Shown here one piece after another: positions 50,912-59,696 of a stretch of DNA of 60,717 nt. Location: NCBI GenBank assembly GCA_946999425.1, contig CAMQDG010000001.1, positions 1-60,717 on the forward strand. Reading direction: 5' to 3'. Position numbers and translations under genes: made by a program. The stretch is from an uncultured Peptoniphilus sp. (GTDB taxonomy: Bacteria > Bacillota > Clostridia > Tissierellales > Peptoniphilaceae). The notes beneath the pieces were generated by a model. It was given only the letters and a program-made list of their open reading frames with translations, made no database searches and was not told where the DNA came from. Each line of letters starts with the position of its first letter. Positions within the stretch are counted from its first letter, which is position 1.

Positions 50912-52038
50912 TATTCAAATATCTCTTTTACTTTATCAAAAAAAGTTTTTCTTTCTTTTGTAATTTCTTTTCCTTCGTGCATTCTTAATTTTTCAAGAAT
51001 TTCTCTTTCTTCATCTGAAATTTTTCGAGGAACGTGAATATCTACTCTAAAGTATAAATCTCCCTTAGCTTCTCTTTTTATAAAGGGAACTCCCTCTCCT
51101 TTTATTTTAAAAGTCGTTCCCGAGCTTGTTCCAGCAGGAATATCATAATCTACAATTGATGTTAGGGTAGGAACTTTTATTTTCCCTCCCAAAACTGCAT
51201 CTGAATAGGTTATTGGAAGCTCTATATAAATATTATTTCCACTTCTTTTAAAGATTTTGTCTTCCTTAACATTTACATATACATAGAGGTCTCCCTTTTC
51301 TCCTCCATTGTCTCCTGCATTTCCTTCGCCCTGTAAGGATATGACCATTTTATCATCGATGCCCTTAGGGATTTTAACATTGATTTTTTTCGTTACAACT
51401 TTTTTTCCTATTCCCTTACATTCTTTGCAGGGATTTTCAATTATTTCTCCTGTACCCTTGCATTTGTCACAAGGCTCTACTTGCATAAATTTCCCGAAAG
51501 CTGATTGTCTTACAGTTTTCATTTTTCCGGTTCCCTTACATTTATCGCAGGTTTTTTTCTTTGTACCCGGTTCTGAGCCTTCTCCATGACAATGTTCACA
51601 AGTTTCGTTTCTTTTTATATTTATTTCTCGCTCTGTTCCGAAAACTGCTTCTTTAAATTCTATTGTTATATCCACCCTTATATCAGACCCTCTAACAGGT
51701 CTCTTTCTGAAGTCCTCATAGGACGTCTGATAGCCGGAAGAAAATCCGCCACCAAATATATCAAATATGTCCCCAAAGATGTCTGAGAAGCCTCCAAAGC
51801 CTCCCTGACCCATATTCCCTTTAAGACCTTCTTCGCCATAAGTATCATATATTTGTCTTTTGTTTTCATCTGACAAAACTTCATAGGCAAGATTTATTTC
51901 TTTAAAGTGTTCTTGTGCTTCTTTATCATCTGGATTTAAGTCCGGATGATATTTTTTTGCAAGTTTTCTATAAGAGGATTTTATTTCTTCTTGAGAGGAT
52001 GATCTTTCAATTTCCAAAATTTCATAAAAGTCTCTCAA
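50911..52038 (-). CDS. dnaJ: Chaperone protein DnaJ
   Basis: A 375-residue Hsp40 co-chaperone. J domain (residues 1-65) with HPD in KKYHPDLNP; Gly/Phe-rich linker (MGQGGFGGFSDIFGDIF); four zinc repeats CEHCHGEG, CDKCKGTG, CDKCKGTG and CKECKGIG; then the substrate-binding C-terminal domains. The start is most likely TTG at 52038 (LRDFYEILEI), five bases after GGTGGTG; no ATG or GTG start is available. It lies downstream of the dnaK terminator, so its level may be set apart from dnaK. Confidence 0.95.
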   Translation of the reverse strand: MRDFYEILEIERSSSQEEIKSSYRKLAKKYHPDLNPDDKEAQEHFKEINLAYEVLSDENKRQIYDTYGEEGLKGNMGQGGFGGFSDIFGDIFDIFGGGFSSGYQTSYEDFRKRPVRGSDIRVDITIEFKEAVFGTEREINIKRNETCEHCHGEGSEPGTKKKTCDKCKGTGKMKTVRQSAFGKFMQVEPCDKCKGTGEIIENPCKECKGIGKKVVTKKINVKIPKGIDDKMVISLQGEGNAGDNGGEKGDLYVYVNVKEDKIFKRSGNNIYIELPITYSDAVLGGKIKVPTLTSIVDYDIPAGTSSGTTFKIKGEGVPFIKREAKGDLYFRVDIHVPRKISDEEREILEKLRMHEGKEITKERKTFFDKVKEIFE

Positions 52039-52090
52039 ATTTTCACCACCAATCAAAGGAATATTTTATACTAAATAAAAAATTTTTAAA

Positions 52091-52130
52091 AGTAAAAAAA
52101 ATAAAGTGGCTTTAAGCCAAAGCCACTTTT
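52091..52130 (-). terminator. Intrinsic terminator between dnaK and dnaJ
   Basis: An 11-bp perfect stem AAAGTGGCTTT/AAAGCCACTTT (52103-52129) is followed on the minus strand by TATTTTTTTT. Confidence 0.85.
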
Positions 52131-52137
52131 ATTTATT

Positions 52138-53979
52138 TTATTTGTTTTCTTTGTTGTCATCTTCATCTACAACTTCGTAATCAGCATCTACAACATCATC
52201 TTCTGCTGTTGACTTACCTTCTCCTGCACCGCCTTGTTGTGCTTGAGATTCTTTATAAAGTTGTTCTGATATAGCATAGAAAGCTTTTGTTAAATTTTCG
52301 GTCTTGTTCTTTATTTCTTCAACATTTTCAGAATCTTTTACTTCTTTAAGTTCTGAAATTGCCTTTTCTATTTTTTCTTTGTCTTCTGCCTTAATTTTGC
52401 CTTCCACTTCTTTAAGAGTGTTTTCTGATTGATAAATCATTGAATCTGCATTGTTACGAGCTTCTATTAAGTCTTTTTTCTTCTTGTCTTCTTCTTCGTA
52501 CATTTCAGCTTCTTTTACTTTTTTATCAATTTCTTCTTCACTCATGTTAGTTGAAGATGTGATTGTTATGTGTTGTTCTTTTCCTGTTCCCAAATCTTTA
52601 GCAGATACTTTTACAATTCCGTTAGCATCAATATCAAAAGTTACTTCTATTTGAGGGATTCCCCTTCTTGCCGGTGCAATTCCATCAAGTTGGAATCTTC
52701 CAAGAGTAATATTATCTTGAGCCATTTGTCTTTCACCTTGAAGAACGTGAATATCTACTGATGTTTGATTGTCTGCTGCTGTTGTAAATATTTGTGATTT
52801 CTTTGTTGGAATTGTAGTATTTCTTTCAATAAGTCTTGTTGTTACATTACCCATTGTTTCAATTCCAAGAGATAGAGGTGTTACATCAAGAAGTAATAAA
52901 TCTTTTACATCTCCTGATAATACTCCCCCTTGAATTGCAGCACCTAAAGCTACACATTCATCTGGGTTAATATCTTTTTGAGGTTCCTTGTTTATTAATT
53001 TTTTAATGCAAGCTTGAACTGCTGGTACTCTTGTTGAACCACCTACTAATAAAACTTTATCAATGTCACTTGCACTCATTCCTGCATCTTTTAATGCGTC
53101 AAGAACAGGTCCTTCAGTTTTCTTTACAAGATCTGCAATTAAATCTTCAAATTTTGCTCTTGTAATATCCATGTTCAAGTGAAGAGGTCCTGATGCATTA
53201 GCTGTAATAAAGGGTAGATTTACATTTGTTGACATTGTAGAAGAAAGTTCTTTCTTTGCTTTTTCAGCTGCTTCTTTTAATCTTTGAAGACTCATTTTAT
53301 CGCTCTTTAAGTCAATTCCATTTTCTTTCTTAAATTCTTCTGCAAGATAATCTATAAGTCTGTTATCAAAGTCATCTCCACCTAATCTATTGTTACCACG
53401 AGTAGCGTGAACTTCAAAAACTCCGTCTGAAAGTTCAAGGATGGAAACGTCAAAAGTACCTCCACCTAAGTCATATACCATAACAGTTTCAGAATCTTTA
53501 TTTTTATCTTCTCCATAAGCAAGTGCTGCTGCTGTAGGTTCGTTAACAATTCTCTTAACATTTAAACCTGCAATCTTCCCTGCATCCTTAGTTGCTTGTC
53601 TTTGAGCATCTGTAAAATATGCAGGAACTGTAATTACTGCATCTGTAATTTTTTCTCCCAAGTAAGATTCTGCATCTGATTTTAATTTTTGAAGAATCAT
53701 TGCTGAAATTTCTTGGGGTGTATATTTTTTGCCATCAATATTCACTGAATAATCGTGGCCCATTTCTCTTTTTATTGATTGAACAGTTCTTTCAGGATTT
53801 GTAATAGCTTGACGTTTTGCAGTTTCACCTACAAGTCTTTCTCCGTCCTTTGTAAAAGCTACTACAGATGGTGTAGTTCTGTTTCCTTCAATATTTGGAA
53901 TAATAATAGCGTCCCCGCCTTCCATAACTGCAACTGCAGAGTTTGTTGTTCCTAAGTCAATACCAATAATTTTAGACAT
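52138..53979 (-). CDS. dnaK: Chaperone protein DnaK
   Basis: A 613-residue Hsp70. The N-terminal ATPase domain has GIDLGTTNS, VYDLGGGTFDVS and VGGSTRVPAV; the substrate domain follows (LLDVTPLSLGIETMG), then a helical lid and an acidic Asp/Glu tail. The length and the lack of the extra ATPase-domain segment of Gram-negative DnaK fit a Firmicute. GGAGG lies before the ATG. It follows grpE by 13 bp in the CIRCE-controlled operon. Confidence 0.98.
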   Translation of the reverse strand: MSKIIGIDLGTTNSAVAVMEGGDAIIIPNIEGNRTTPSVVAFTKDGERLVGETAKRQAITNPERTVQSIKREMGHDYSVNIDGKKYTPQEISAMILQKLKSDAESYLGEKITDAVITVPAYFTDAQRQATKDAGKIAGLNVKRIVNEPTAAALAYGEDKNKDSETVMVYDLGGGTFDVSILELSDGVFEVHATRGNNRLGGDDFDNRLIDYLAEEFKKENGIDLKSDKMSLQRLKEAAEKAKKELSSTMSTNVNLPFITANASGPLHLNMDITRAKFEDLIADLVKKTEGPVLDALKDAGMSASDIDKVLLVGGSTRVPAVQACIKKLINKEPQKDINPDECVALGAAIQGGVLSGDVKDLLLLDVTPLSLGIETMGNVTTRLIERNTTIPTKKSQIFTTAADNQTSVDIHVLQGERQMAQDNITLGRFQLDGIAPARRGIPQIEVTFDIDANGIVKVSAKDLGTGKEQHITITSSTNMSEEEIDKKVKEAEMYEEEDKKKKDLIEARNNADSMIYQSENTLKEVEGKIKAEDKEKIEKAISELKEVKDSENVEEIKNKTENLTKAFYAISEQLYKESQAQQGGAGEGKSTAEDDVVDADYEVVDEDDNKENK

Positions 53980-53992
53980 ATTAATTTACCTC

Positions 53993-54598
53993 CTATTTTG
54001 AAACCTTAACCATTGAAGGTCTCAATACTTTATTTCCAATCATATAACCTTTTTGAAGAACCTCAGTTACAATACCCGGTTCACAATCTTCTCTTTCATC
54101 CATAACCACTGCATGGTGAAAATTAGGATCAAAAGGTTTATTTAATGCTTCTATTTCAACTATATCATGCTTTTTAAGTGTATCTATAAGTTGTCCTTCA
54201 ATAAGAACAATCCCTTCATAAAAAGCATCTTTATCATCACAAGCTTCGATAGCTCTTTCAAAAGTGTCAAGAACTGGCAAAAGATCATTTGCAAGTTTTT
54301 GAACACCTAAATTTAGATACTCGGCTTTTTCATTATTAGCCCTTCTTTTAAAATTTTGAAAATCCGCTTGAAGTCTTATGTGCCTGTCTTTTAATTCATC
54401 CAACTGTTTTTGAAGAGGATCTTCTGCTTTTTCTTCCTCTTTTTCTAAATAGTTGGAATCTCTTTCTGGTTCAAGTATTTCTACTTGTGGCTTATTTTCT
54501 TCTAAGTCTGATGTTTCATCATTTTTTATATTTTGACTTTTATCTTTAACTTCTTCTTCAAATTTCTTTTGATTTTTTTCATAAATATTACTATTCAA
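53993..54598 (-). CDS. grpE: Nucleotide exchange factor GrpE
   Basis: A 201-residue DnaK co-chaperone. The acidic N-terminal region is variable; a long helix (LQKQLDELKDRHIRLQADFQNFKRR) leads to the beta domain with NPFDPNFHHAVV-type residues (KPFDPNFHHAVVMDE) and the GYMIGNKVLRPSMVKVSK ending. It sits between hrcA and dnaK, 13 bp from each. Confidence 0.96.
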   Translation of the reverse strand: MNSNIYEKNQKKFEEEVKDKSQNIKNDETSDLEENKPQVEILEPERDSNYLEKEEEKAEDPLQKQLDELKDRHIRLQADFQNFKRRANNEKAEYLNLGVQKLANDLLPVLDTFERAIEACDDKDAFYEGIVLIEGQLIDTLKKHDIVEIEALNKPFDPNFHHAVVMDEREDCEPGIVTEVLQKGYMIGNKVLRPSMVKVSK

Positions 54599-54611
54599 AA
54601 TATCACCTCAC

Positions 54612-55628
54612 TTATAAAACTCTTATAATAATGTCACTTAGAATATTTCTAAATAACGCAACTGAATCCAACAAATTGTGATAATCCATTCGCATAGGAC
54701 CTAAAATCCCTATTTGACCATGCTTTGATGGAACGTTAAGACCCGCTCTCACAATGGACATGTCTTTTAAAAGATCACTGTCATTTTCATCTCCTATGGA
54801 TACGTCTATGCTGGAATCTTCCATAGAGGAAAGTGCCTCAATAAATAAACTTCTATCTTCAAGTAAAGTCATAAAATTTTTTGCACCGGTAATGTCTTTA
54901 AAATCCAAAAAGTTTAAGACATTTCCCAATCCGTCATAATAAATATCCACTGATTTTATGTGAGAATTAAAAGTGCTTGCACGTTTTATCACATCATAGA
55001 TAAAATCTTTGTGTTTTAAAAGTTCTCCTGTCACAGTAACTTTCATCTCTTCAATTTCATTAAATTCAATTTGTGTAAGCTCAGAGTTTAGATAAGCCTT
55101 TATCATATTAAGTTCACTATTTTTTATTGGAAATTTTAAACTTATAATATCTTTTTCAACGACTCCCCTATTTCCTATAAGAAGAATGAGGACTAAAGTT
55201 TCATCCAACTTCAAAAGCTCAATGTGATTAATTTTTGTATCTCTTTTTTTTGGAGTGATTATAAAGGAAACGCAATTTGTATAATTTGCAAGTTCCTTTA
55301 CAGTATTTTTATAAATATCCTCAATGCTCATGGCATCTGACAAAATCCTGCCCTTGAGTCTATTGTTTAAAAAATCATTTCCATTAAAAATTTGAAGAAT
55401 TTCATCAACATAAAATCTATAAGCCTTAGTAGATGGTACCCTACCCGCTGAAGTATGGGGTTTGTTTAAATAACCTAAATCTTCAAGATCTGCCATTTCA
55501 TTTCTAATAGTAGCAGAACTTATTCCCAGTCCTGATTCTTTTGAAATAGTTCCAGATCCTACAGGCACAGCGGACTTAATATAGGATTTTATAATTGTAT
55601 TTAAAATTTCAATTTTTCTTTTATCCAT
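54612..55628 (-). CDS. hrcA: Heat-inducible transcription repressor HrcA
   Basis: A 338-residue repressor of class I heat-shock genes that binds CIRCE. The N-terminal winged helix has SGLGISSATIRNEMADLEDLGYL; LNKPHTSAGRVPSTKAYRFYVD follows, then the GAF-like central domain. It is first in the hrcA-grpE-dnaK operon and controls itself through two CIRCE sites just upstream. Confidence 0.97.
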   Translation of the reverse strand: MDKRKIEILNTIIKSYIKSAVPVGSGTISKESGLGISSATIRNEMADLEDLGYLNKPHTSAGRVPSTKAYRFYVDEILQIFNGNDFLNNRLKGRILSDAMSIEDIYKNTVKELANYTNCVSFIITPKKRDTKINHIELLKLDETLVLILLIGNRGVVEKDIISLKFPIKNSELNMIKAYLNSELTQIEFNEIEEMKVTVTGELLKHKDFIYDVIKRASTFNSHIKSVDIYYDGLGNVLNFLDFKDITGAKNFMTLLEDRSLFIEALSSMEDSSIDVSIGDENDSDLLKDMSIVRAGLNVPSKHGQIGILGPMRMDYHNLLDSVALFRNILSDIIIRVL

Positions 55629-55648
55629 AATAAATCATCCACCTTTCC

Positions 55649-55675
55649 TTAGCACTTATTAAGTGCGAGTGCTAA
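55649..55675. promoter_or_regulatory. CIRCE operator 1 (proximal)
   Basis: TTAGCACTT-N9-GAGTGCTAA, one base from the CIRCE consensus arm. It lies in the early leader of hrcA, 21 bp upstream of its start codon. Confidence 0.95.
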
Positions 55676-55686
55676 AGCTTATCTAT

Positions 55687-55715
55687 ATAATATAAAAGTT
55701 ATTAGCACTTGTCAA
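55687..55715 (-). promoter_or_regulatory. hrcA operon promoter
   Basis: Minus strand -35 TTGACA (55715-55710), 17-bp spacer, -10 TATTAT (55692-55687). The -35 lies in the spacer of the distal CIRCE, and the start site falls beside the proximal one, so HrcA binding at either site blocks polymerase. Confidence 0.85.
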
Positions 55716-55728
55716 GCTTAAGTGCTAA
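55702..55728. promoter_or_regulatory. CIRCE operator 2 (distal)
   Basis: TTAGCACTT-N9-AAGTGCTAA, a perfectly symmetrical CIRCE variant overlapping the -35 of the hrcA promoter. It is about 55 bp from the divergent lepB promoter. Confidence 0.93.
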
Positions 55729-55761
55729 TTTTTTAAAAAAATTTTTTTAAATTAAAATTTT

Positions 55762-55790
55762 TTTAAGTTTTTAAATCTATATGTTAAAAT
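55762..55790 (+). promoter_or_regulatory. lepB-lepA promoter
   Basis: -35 TTTAAG (55762-55767), 17-bp spacer, extended -10 TGTTAAAAT (TAAAAT at 55785-55790), about 36 bp before the lepB start. Confidence 0.55.
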
Positions 55791-55826
55791 TAAAGTTACT
55801 AAAATTAGTCTTTAAGGAGATTTTTA

Positions 55827-56393
55827 ATGTCAAAAGAAAATTTATCTATAATTAAAACTATAATAATTGCAATAGTAATTGGTCTTTTAATAAGAAATTT
55901 TGTTTTTACCATTGCATCTGTAAATGGAAAATCTATGTATCCCACTTTAAATCATGGAGACAAATTATTTTGTTTATCCTATAAAAAATATGGAAAAGTG
56001 AAAAGAGGAGATATTGTTGTAGTAAGTCCACCTATAAAAGGAGAAAGAAGAAAGTTTATAAAAAGAGTTATAGGCCTTCCTGGAGAAACTATAAAGTTTG
56101 AAGGTGGTCAAGTTTATATAGACGGAAAACTAATTGAAGAATCCTATATAGGTGATAATTTAACAGACTCTCTTATAAGTTACCCTTCTTTGGTGGAAGG
56201 TTTTGTAAAATCTGATGAATATAAATTAAAGGATGACCAATATTTTATAATGGGTGACAATAGAGAAAATTCAGAGGATTCAAGAGAGTTCGGCCCTATT
56301 ACAAAAAAGAACATAAAAAGTATTGTTGCCTTTAGAATACTTCCCTTTAATCAAAGAGGGAAAATAAACTCTGAATATAAATTAGGAGATTAA
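55827..56393 (+). CDS. lepB: Signal peptidase I
   Basis: A 188-residue membrane serine protease that cleaves signal peptides. An N-terminal anchor (about residues 9-30) precedes the catalytic Ser36 in SVNGKSMYPTL, the catalytic Lys79 in KFIKRVIGLPGE, and the box E region FIMGDNRENSEDSREFG. AAGGAG lies before the ATG. It is followed directly by lepA, whose ATG begins at the next base. Confidence 0.95.
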   Translation: MSKENLSIIKTIIIAIVIGLLIRNFVFTIASVNGKSMYPTLNHGDKLFCLSYKKYGKVKRGDIVVVSPPIKGERRKFIKRVIGLPGETIKFEGGQVYIDGKLIEESYIGDNLTDSLISYPSLVEGFVKSDEYKLKDDQYFIMGDNRENSEDSREFGPITKKNIKSIVAFRILPFNQRGKINSEYKLGD

Positions 56394-58199
56394 ATGGACA
56401 GACAAAAAAGAATTAGAAATTTTTCAATAATTGCACATATTGACCACGGTAAAAGCACTCTTGCAGACAGATTAATAGAAAAAACTGGAATGCTTACAAA
56501 AAGAGAAATGAACAATCAGGTTTTAGATTCTATGGATCTGGAAAAAGAAAGAGGAATCACAATAAAACTTAAGGCTGTTCGTCTTGTTTACACTGATAAA
56601 AATGGTGAAGAGTATCTTTTTAATTTAATAGATACTCCCGGTCATGTCGACTTTAATTATGAAGTTTCAAGGTCGCTTGCAGCTTGTGAAGGAGCTCTTG
56701 TTGTAGTTGACTCCACTCAGGGTGTAGAGGCTCAAACCCTTGCCAATGTCTATCTTGCCATTGATCAGGACCTGGAACTTGTTCCTATAATAAATAAAAT
56801 AGATCTGCCCAGTGCAAGACCTGATGAAGTAAAAAAAGAAATCGAAGATATAATTGGAATTGATACTGAAAATGCTCCTTTAATATCTGCCAAAACAGGA
56901 CTTAATATTCAGGATGTAATTGACAGTATTATTTCCCATATACCTGCACCATCAGGAGATGAAAATGCACCCCTTAAAGCCCTTATATTTGATTCCTATT
57001 ACGATTCTTACAGGGGGGTTATATGCTATGTAAGAGTAAAAGATGGAATTATAAAACCTGGTGACACAATAGAGATGATGTCCACAAAAAATACCTTTGA
57101 AGTTGTGGAAGTAGGTGTGACTGCAAATGGGCTTATAAGTCTTGATAAATTAAGAGCAGGCGATGTAGGTTATATAACTGCATCAATAAAGAATGTAAAG
57201 GATGCAAGAGTTGGGGATACTATAACAAATCCTTCAAATCCTACAAAAGAACCCTTCCCTGGTTATAAAAAGGTAGTTCCTATGGTTTTTTGTGGTATTT
57301 ATCCTGGCGAGGGAGAAAATTATCAGGAATTAAGAGAAGCTCTTGAAAAATTACAGGTAAATGATGCTGCTCTTTCTTTTGAAGCTGAAACTTCTGTTGC
57401 CTTAGGATTCGGATTTAGATGCGGATTTTTAGGTCTACTTCATATGGAAATAATTCAAGAAAGACTTGAGAGAGAATTTAATTTAAATTTAGTAACAACA
57501 GCTCCTTCAGTAATTTATAAAATTATGAAAACTGATGGAAATTTAATAGAAATTCAAAATCCTACAAATCTTCCAGATTTAAGTGAAATTTCTTTTATGG
57601 AAGAACCTATTGTCAGAGCTGAAATTATGACTCCCACTGATTATGTTGGTGCCATAATGGACTTATGTCAAAATAGGCGGGGAACTTTTATAGATATGGA
57701 ATATCTTGAAGAAACAAGGGCTTTAATAAAATATGATCTTCCCTTAAATGAAGTAATTTATGATTTTTTTGATGCTTTAAAATCAAAAACCAGAGGTTAC
57801 GCAAGTTACGACTATGAATTAAATGGATACAAGGAATCTGAACTGGTAAAACTTGACATTTTAATTAATGGAGAATTAATTGACGCCTTTTCCATGATAG
57901 TTCACAGGGATAGTGCCTATGCAAGGGGTAGAAAAATTTGCGAAAAACTAAAGGATGTAATACCCAGAAAACAATTTGCAATACCTATTCAAGCTGCCAT
58001 AGGTTCAAAAATTATAGCAAGAGAAACTATAAGAGCCCTTAGAAAAGATGTAACGGCAAAATGTTACGGTGGAGATATTTCAAGAAAAAGAAAACTTTTA
58101 GAAAAACAAAAGGAAGGAAAGAAAAAAATGAGAATGATAGGCTCAGTAGAACTTCCTCAAGAAGCTTTTTTAACAGTTTTAAAATACGACGAAGAATGA
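56394..58199 (+). CDS. lepA: Elongation factor 4 (LepA)
   Basis: A 601-residue ribosomal GTPase. G1 AHIDHGKSTL (residues 13-22), DTPGHVDF, NKID, and the LepA-specific C-terminal domain (KGGDISRKRKLLEKQKEGKK-type residues, seen as CYGGDISRKRKLLEKQK). It starts one base after the lepB stop and overlaps hemW by 4 nt. Confidence 0.98.
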   Translation: MDRQKRIRNFSIIAHIDHGKSTLADRLIEKTGMLTKREMNNQVLDSMDLEKERGITIKLKAVRLVYTDKNGEEYLFNLIDTPGHVDFNYEVSRSLAACEGALVVVDSTQGVEAQTLANVYLAIDQDLELVPIINKIDLPSARPDEVKKEIEDIIGIDTENAPLISAKTGLNIQDVIDSIISHIPAPSGDENAPLKALIFDSYYDSYRGVICYVRVKDGIIKPGDTIEMMSTKNTFEVVEVGVTANGLISLDKLRAGDVGYITASIKNVKDARVGDTITNPSNPTKEPFPGYKKVVPMVFCGIYPGEGENYQELREALEKLQVNDAALSFEAETSVALGFGFRCGFLGLLHMEIIQERLEREFNLNLVTTAPSVIYKIMKTDGNLIEIQNPTNLPDLSEISFMEEPIVRAEIMTPTDYVGAIMDLCQNRRGTFIDMEYLEETRALIKYDLPLNEVIYDFFDALKSKTRGYASYDYELNGYKESELVKLDILINGELIDAFSMIVHRDSAYARGRKICEKLKDVIPRKQFAIPIQAAIGSKIIARETIRALRKDVTAKCYGGDISRKRKLLEKQKEGKKKMRMIGSVELPQEAFLTVLKYDEE

Positions 58200-59305
58200 A
58201 AGAGGGCATTTATATCCATATTCCCTACTGTCAAAGAAAATGTAAATACTGTGATTTTTTATCTTTTGCAAACTTTGACAATGTGGAAAAATATATAAAC
58301 TACCTTATAAGAGAAATAGAAATTTTTCCTCCCCATGAAATTTCATCAATATTTATAGGCGGTGGCACTCCTTCTGCAATAGATGGAGTTTACATTGAAA
58401 AAATAATGGCTACATTAAAAAATTTTATAAAAGATGAAATTGAAATAACAATTGAAGCAAATCCCAATTCATTAACTGAAAAAAAAGTCCTTTCTTATAA
58501 AAGGGCAGGGATAAATAGAATTTCCATGGGTGCCCAAAGTTCCAATGATACAATTTTAAAAACAATAGGAAGACTTCACAAGCGAGAAGATGTTTTTAAA
58601 GCTGTAAAATTAATAAAAAAATACGGTTTTACTAATTTTAATTTGGATTTTATGCTGGATCTGCCTGGACAAACTTTAGAAGATATTAAAAATACCCTTG
58701 AAGATATAAAAATTTTAAATCCTGAACATATTTCTTATTACTCTTTAATTTTAGAAGATGGAACTCCTTTAAAAAAAGAATATTTAGAGGGAAAAATTAA
58801 AATTCCTTCTACAAAAAAAGATAGGCAAATGTACAGGTATCTTGTAAAAAATTTAGAAAAAATCGGCTACAAACAGTATGAAACTTCAAACTTTGCGAAA
58901 AATTCTCCTTCCTCTCACAACCTATCTTATTGGAAACTTAAAGACTATATAGGATATGGTCTTAATGCTCATTCAAACCTTGGTTTAAAAAGATTTTACA
59001 ACACCGGAAATTTTGAAGAATATTTTTCCCTGATAGATCAAAATAAAAAACCCACCCTGGAAGTTGAAAATTTGACAAAAAAAGATAGAATTAACGAATA
59101 TTTTATAATGGGGCTTAGACTTACAGAGGGTATAGACCTTTTAGAAGCTTCAAAAAAATTTGAAATGGATCTTTTTTCCTACTATAAGGAAGCAATAGAA
59201 AATAATATAAAATATAAAACTTTAATAAAAAAAGAAAATAAAATCTTTCTTACCACTTACGGTAAAGATGTTGCAAACCAAGTAGAACTTGATTTTATGA
59301 AATAA
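58196..59305 (+). CDS. hemW: Radical SAM heme chaperone HemW
   Basis: A 369-residue protein related to HemN. The 4Fe-4S motif is CQRKCKYC in HIPYCQRKCKYCDF near the N-terminus, followed by FIGGGTPSAI and MGAQSSNDTIL; the C-terminal HemN-type domain follows. The HemW group binds heme and passes it to apoproteins rather than oxidising coproporphyrinogen. The start is the ATG that overlaps the lepA stop (ATGA). lepA-hemW order is common in Bacillota. Confidence 0.92.
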   Translation: MKEGIYIHIPYCQRKCKYCDFLSFANFDNVEKYINYLIREIEIFPPHEISSIFIGGGTPSAIDGVYIEKIMATLKNFIKDEIEITIEANPNSLTEKKVLSYKRAGINRISMGAQSSNDTILKTIGRLHKREDVFKAVKLIKKYGFTNFNLDFMLDLPGQTLEDIKNTLEDIKILNPEHISYYSLILEDGTPLKKEYLEGKIKIPSTKKDRQMYRYLVKNLEKIGYKQYETSNFAKNSPSSHNLSYWKLKDYIGYGLNAHSNLGLKRFYNTGNFEEYFSLIDQNKKPTLEVENLTKKDRINEYFIMGLRLTEGIDLLEASKKFEMDLFSYYKEAIENNIKYKTLIKKENKIFLTTYGKDVANQVELDFMK

Positions 59306-59308
59306 ATC

Positions 59309-59337
59309 TTGCAATGATAATGTTCGGGTGGTAAAAT
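59309..59337 (+). promoter_or_regulatory. rpsT promoter
   Basis: -35 TTGCAA (59309-59314), 17-bp spacer, -10 TAAAAT (59332-59337), just after the hemW stop. Confidence 0.65.
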
Positions 59338-59374
59338 ATTAAGAGCTTTAAAGAATAATTGGAGGTGAATTTGA

Positions 59375-59641
59375 GTGGCAAATATTAAGTCTGCTATTAA
59401 GAGAATACAAGTTGGTAAGAGAAATACTCTTAAAAATAAAATAAAAAGAACTGAAATAAAAACAGCAATTAAAAAATTTGAATCAGCCCTTTCTTTAGGA
59501 AAAGTTGAAGAAGCAAAAGAATTGCTTAAAGATGTAGACAAGAAACTTAAAAAAGCTTCCGTTAAAAATATTATTCATAAAAACGCAGCTGCAAGAAAAG
59601 TTTCAAGACTTACAAAAAAATTAAACAAATTAGTAAAATAA
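59375..59641 (+). CDS. rpsT: 30S ribosomal protein S20
   Basis: An 88-residue basic, helical protein that binds 16S rRNA. It starts ANIKSAIKRIQVGKRNTLKN after a GTG start codon with GGAGGTG 7 nt upstream; the C-terminal helix carries KNIIHKNAAARKVSRLTKK. It is followed by a terminator. Confidence 0.96.
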   Translation: MANIKSAIKRIQVGKRNTLKNKIKRTEIKTAIKKFESALSLGKVEEAKELLKDVDKKLKKASVKNIIHKNAAARKVSRLTKKLNKLVK

Positions 59642-59654
59642 AATTTTAAATTTT

Positions 59655-59688
59655 AAAATAGCTTGGACCTGATCCAAGCTATTTTTTT
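59655..59688 (+). terminator. Intrinsic terminator after rpsT
   Basis: A 9-bp stem TAGCTTGGA/TCCAAGCTA with T-run on the plus strand; the A-run on the other side also allows minus-strand termination for the converging gene. Confidence 0.88.
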
Positions 59689-59696
59689 AATTAATT

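Noticed and set aside
58061..58195. N-terminal extension of hemW by 45 residues
   Set aside because: It lies within lepA in another frame and is a Lys/Arg-rich shadow; the ATGA overlap start gives the normal HemW N-terminus.
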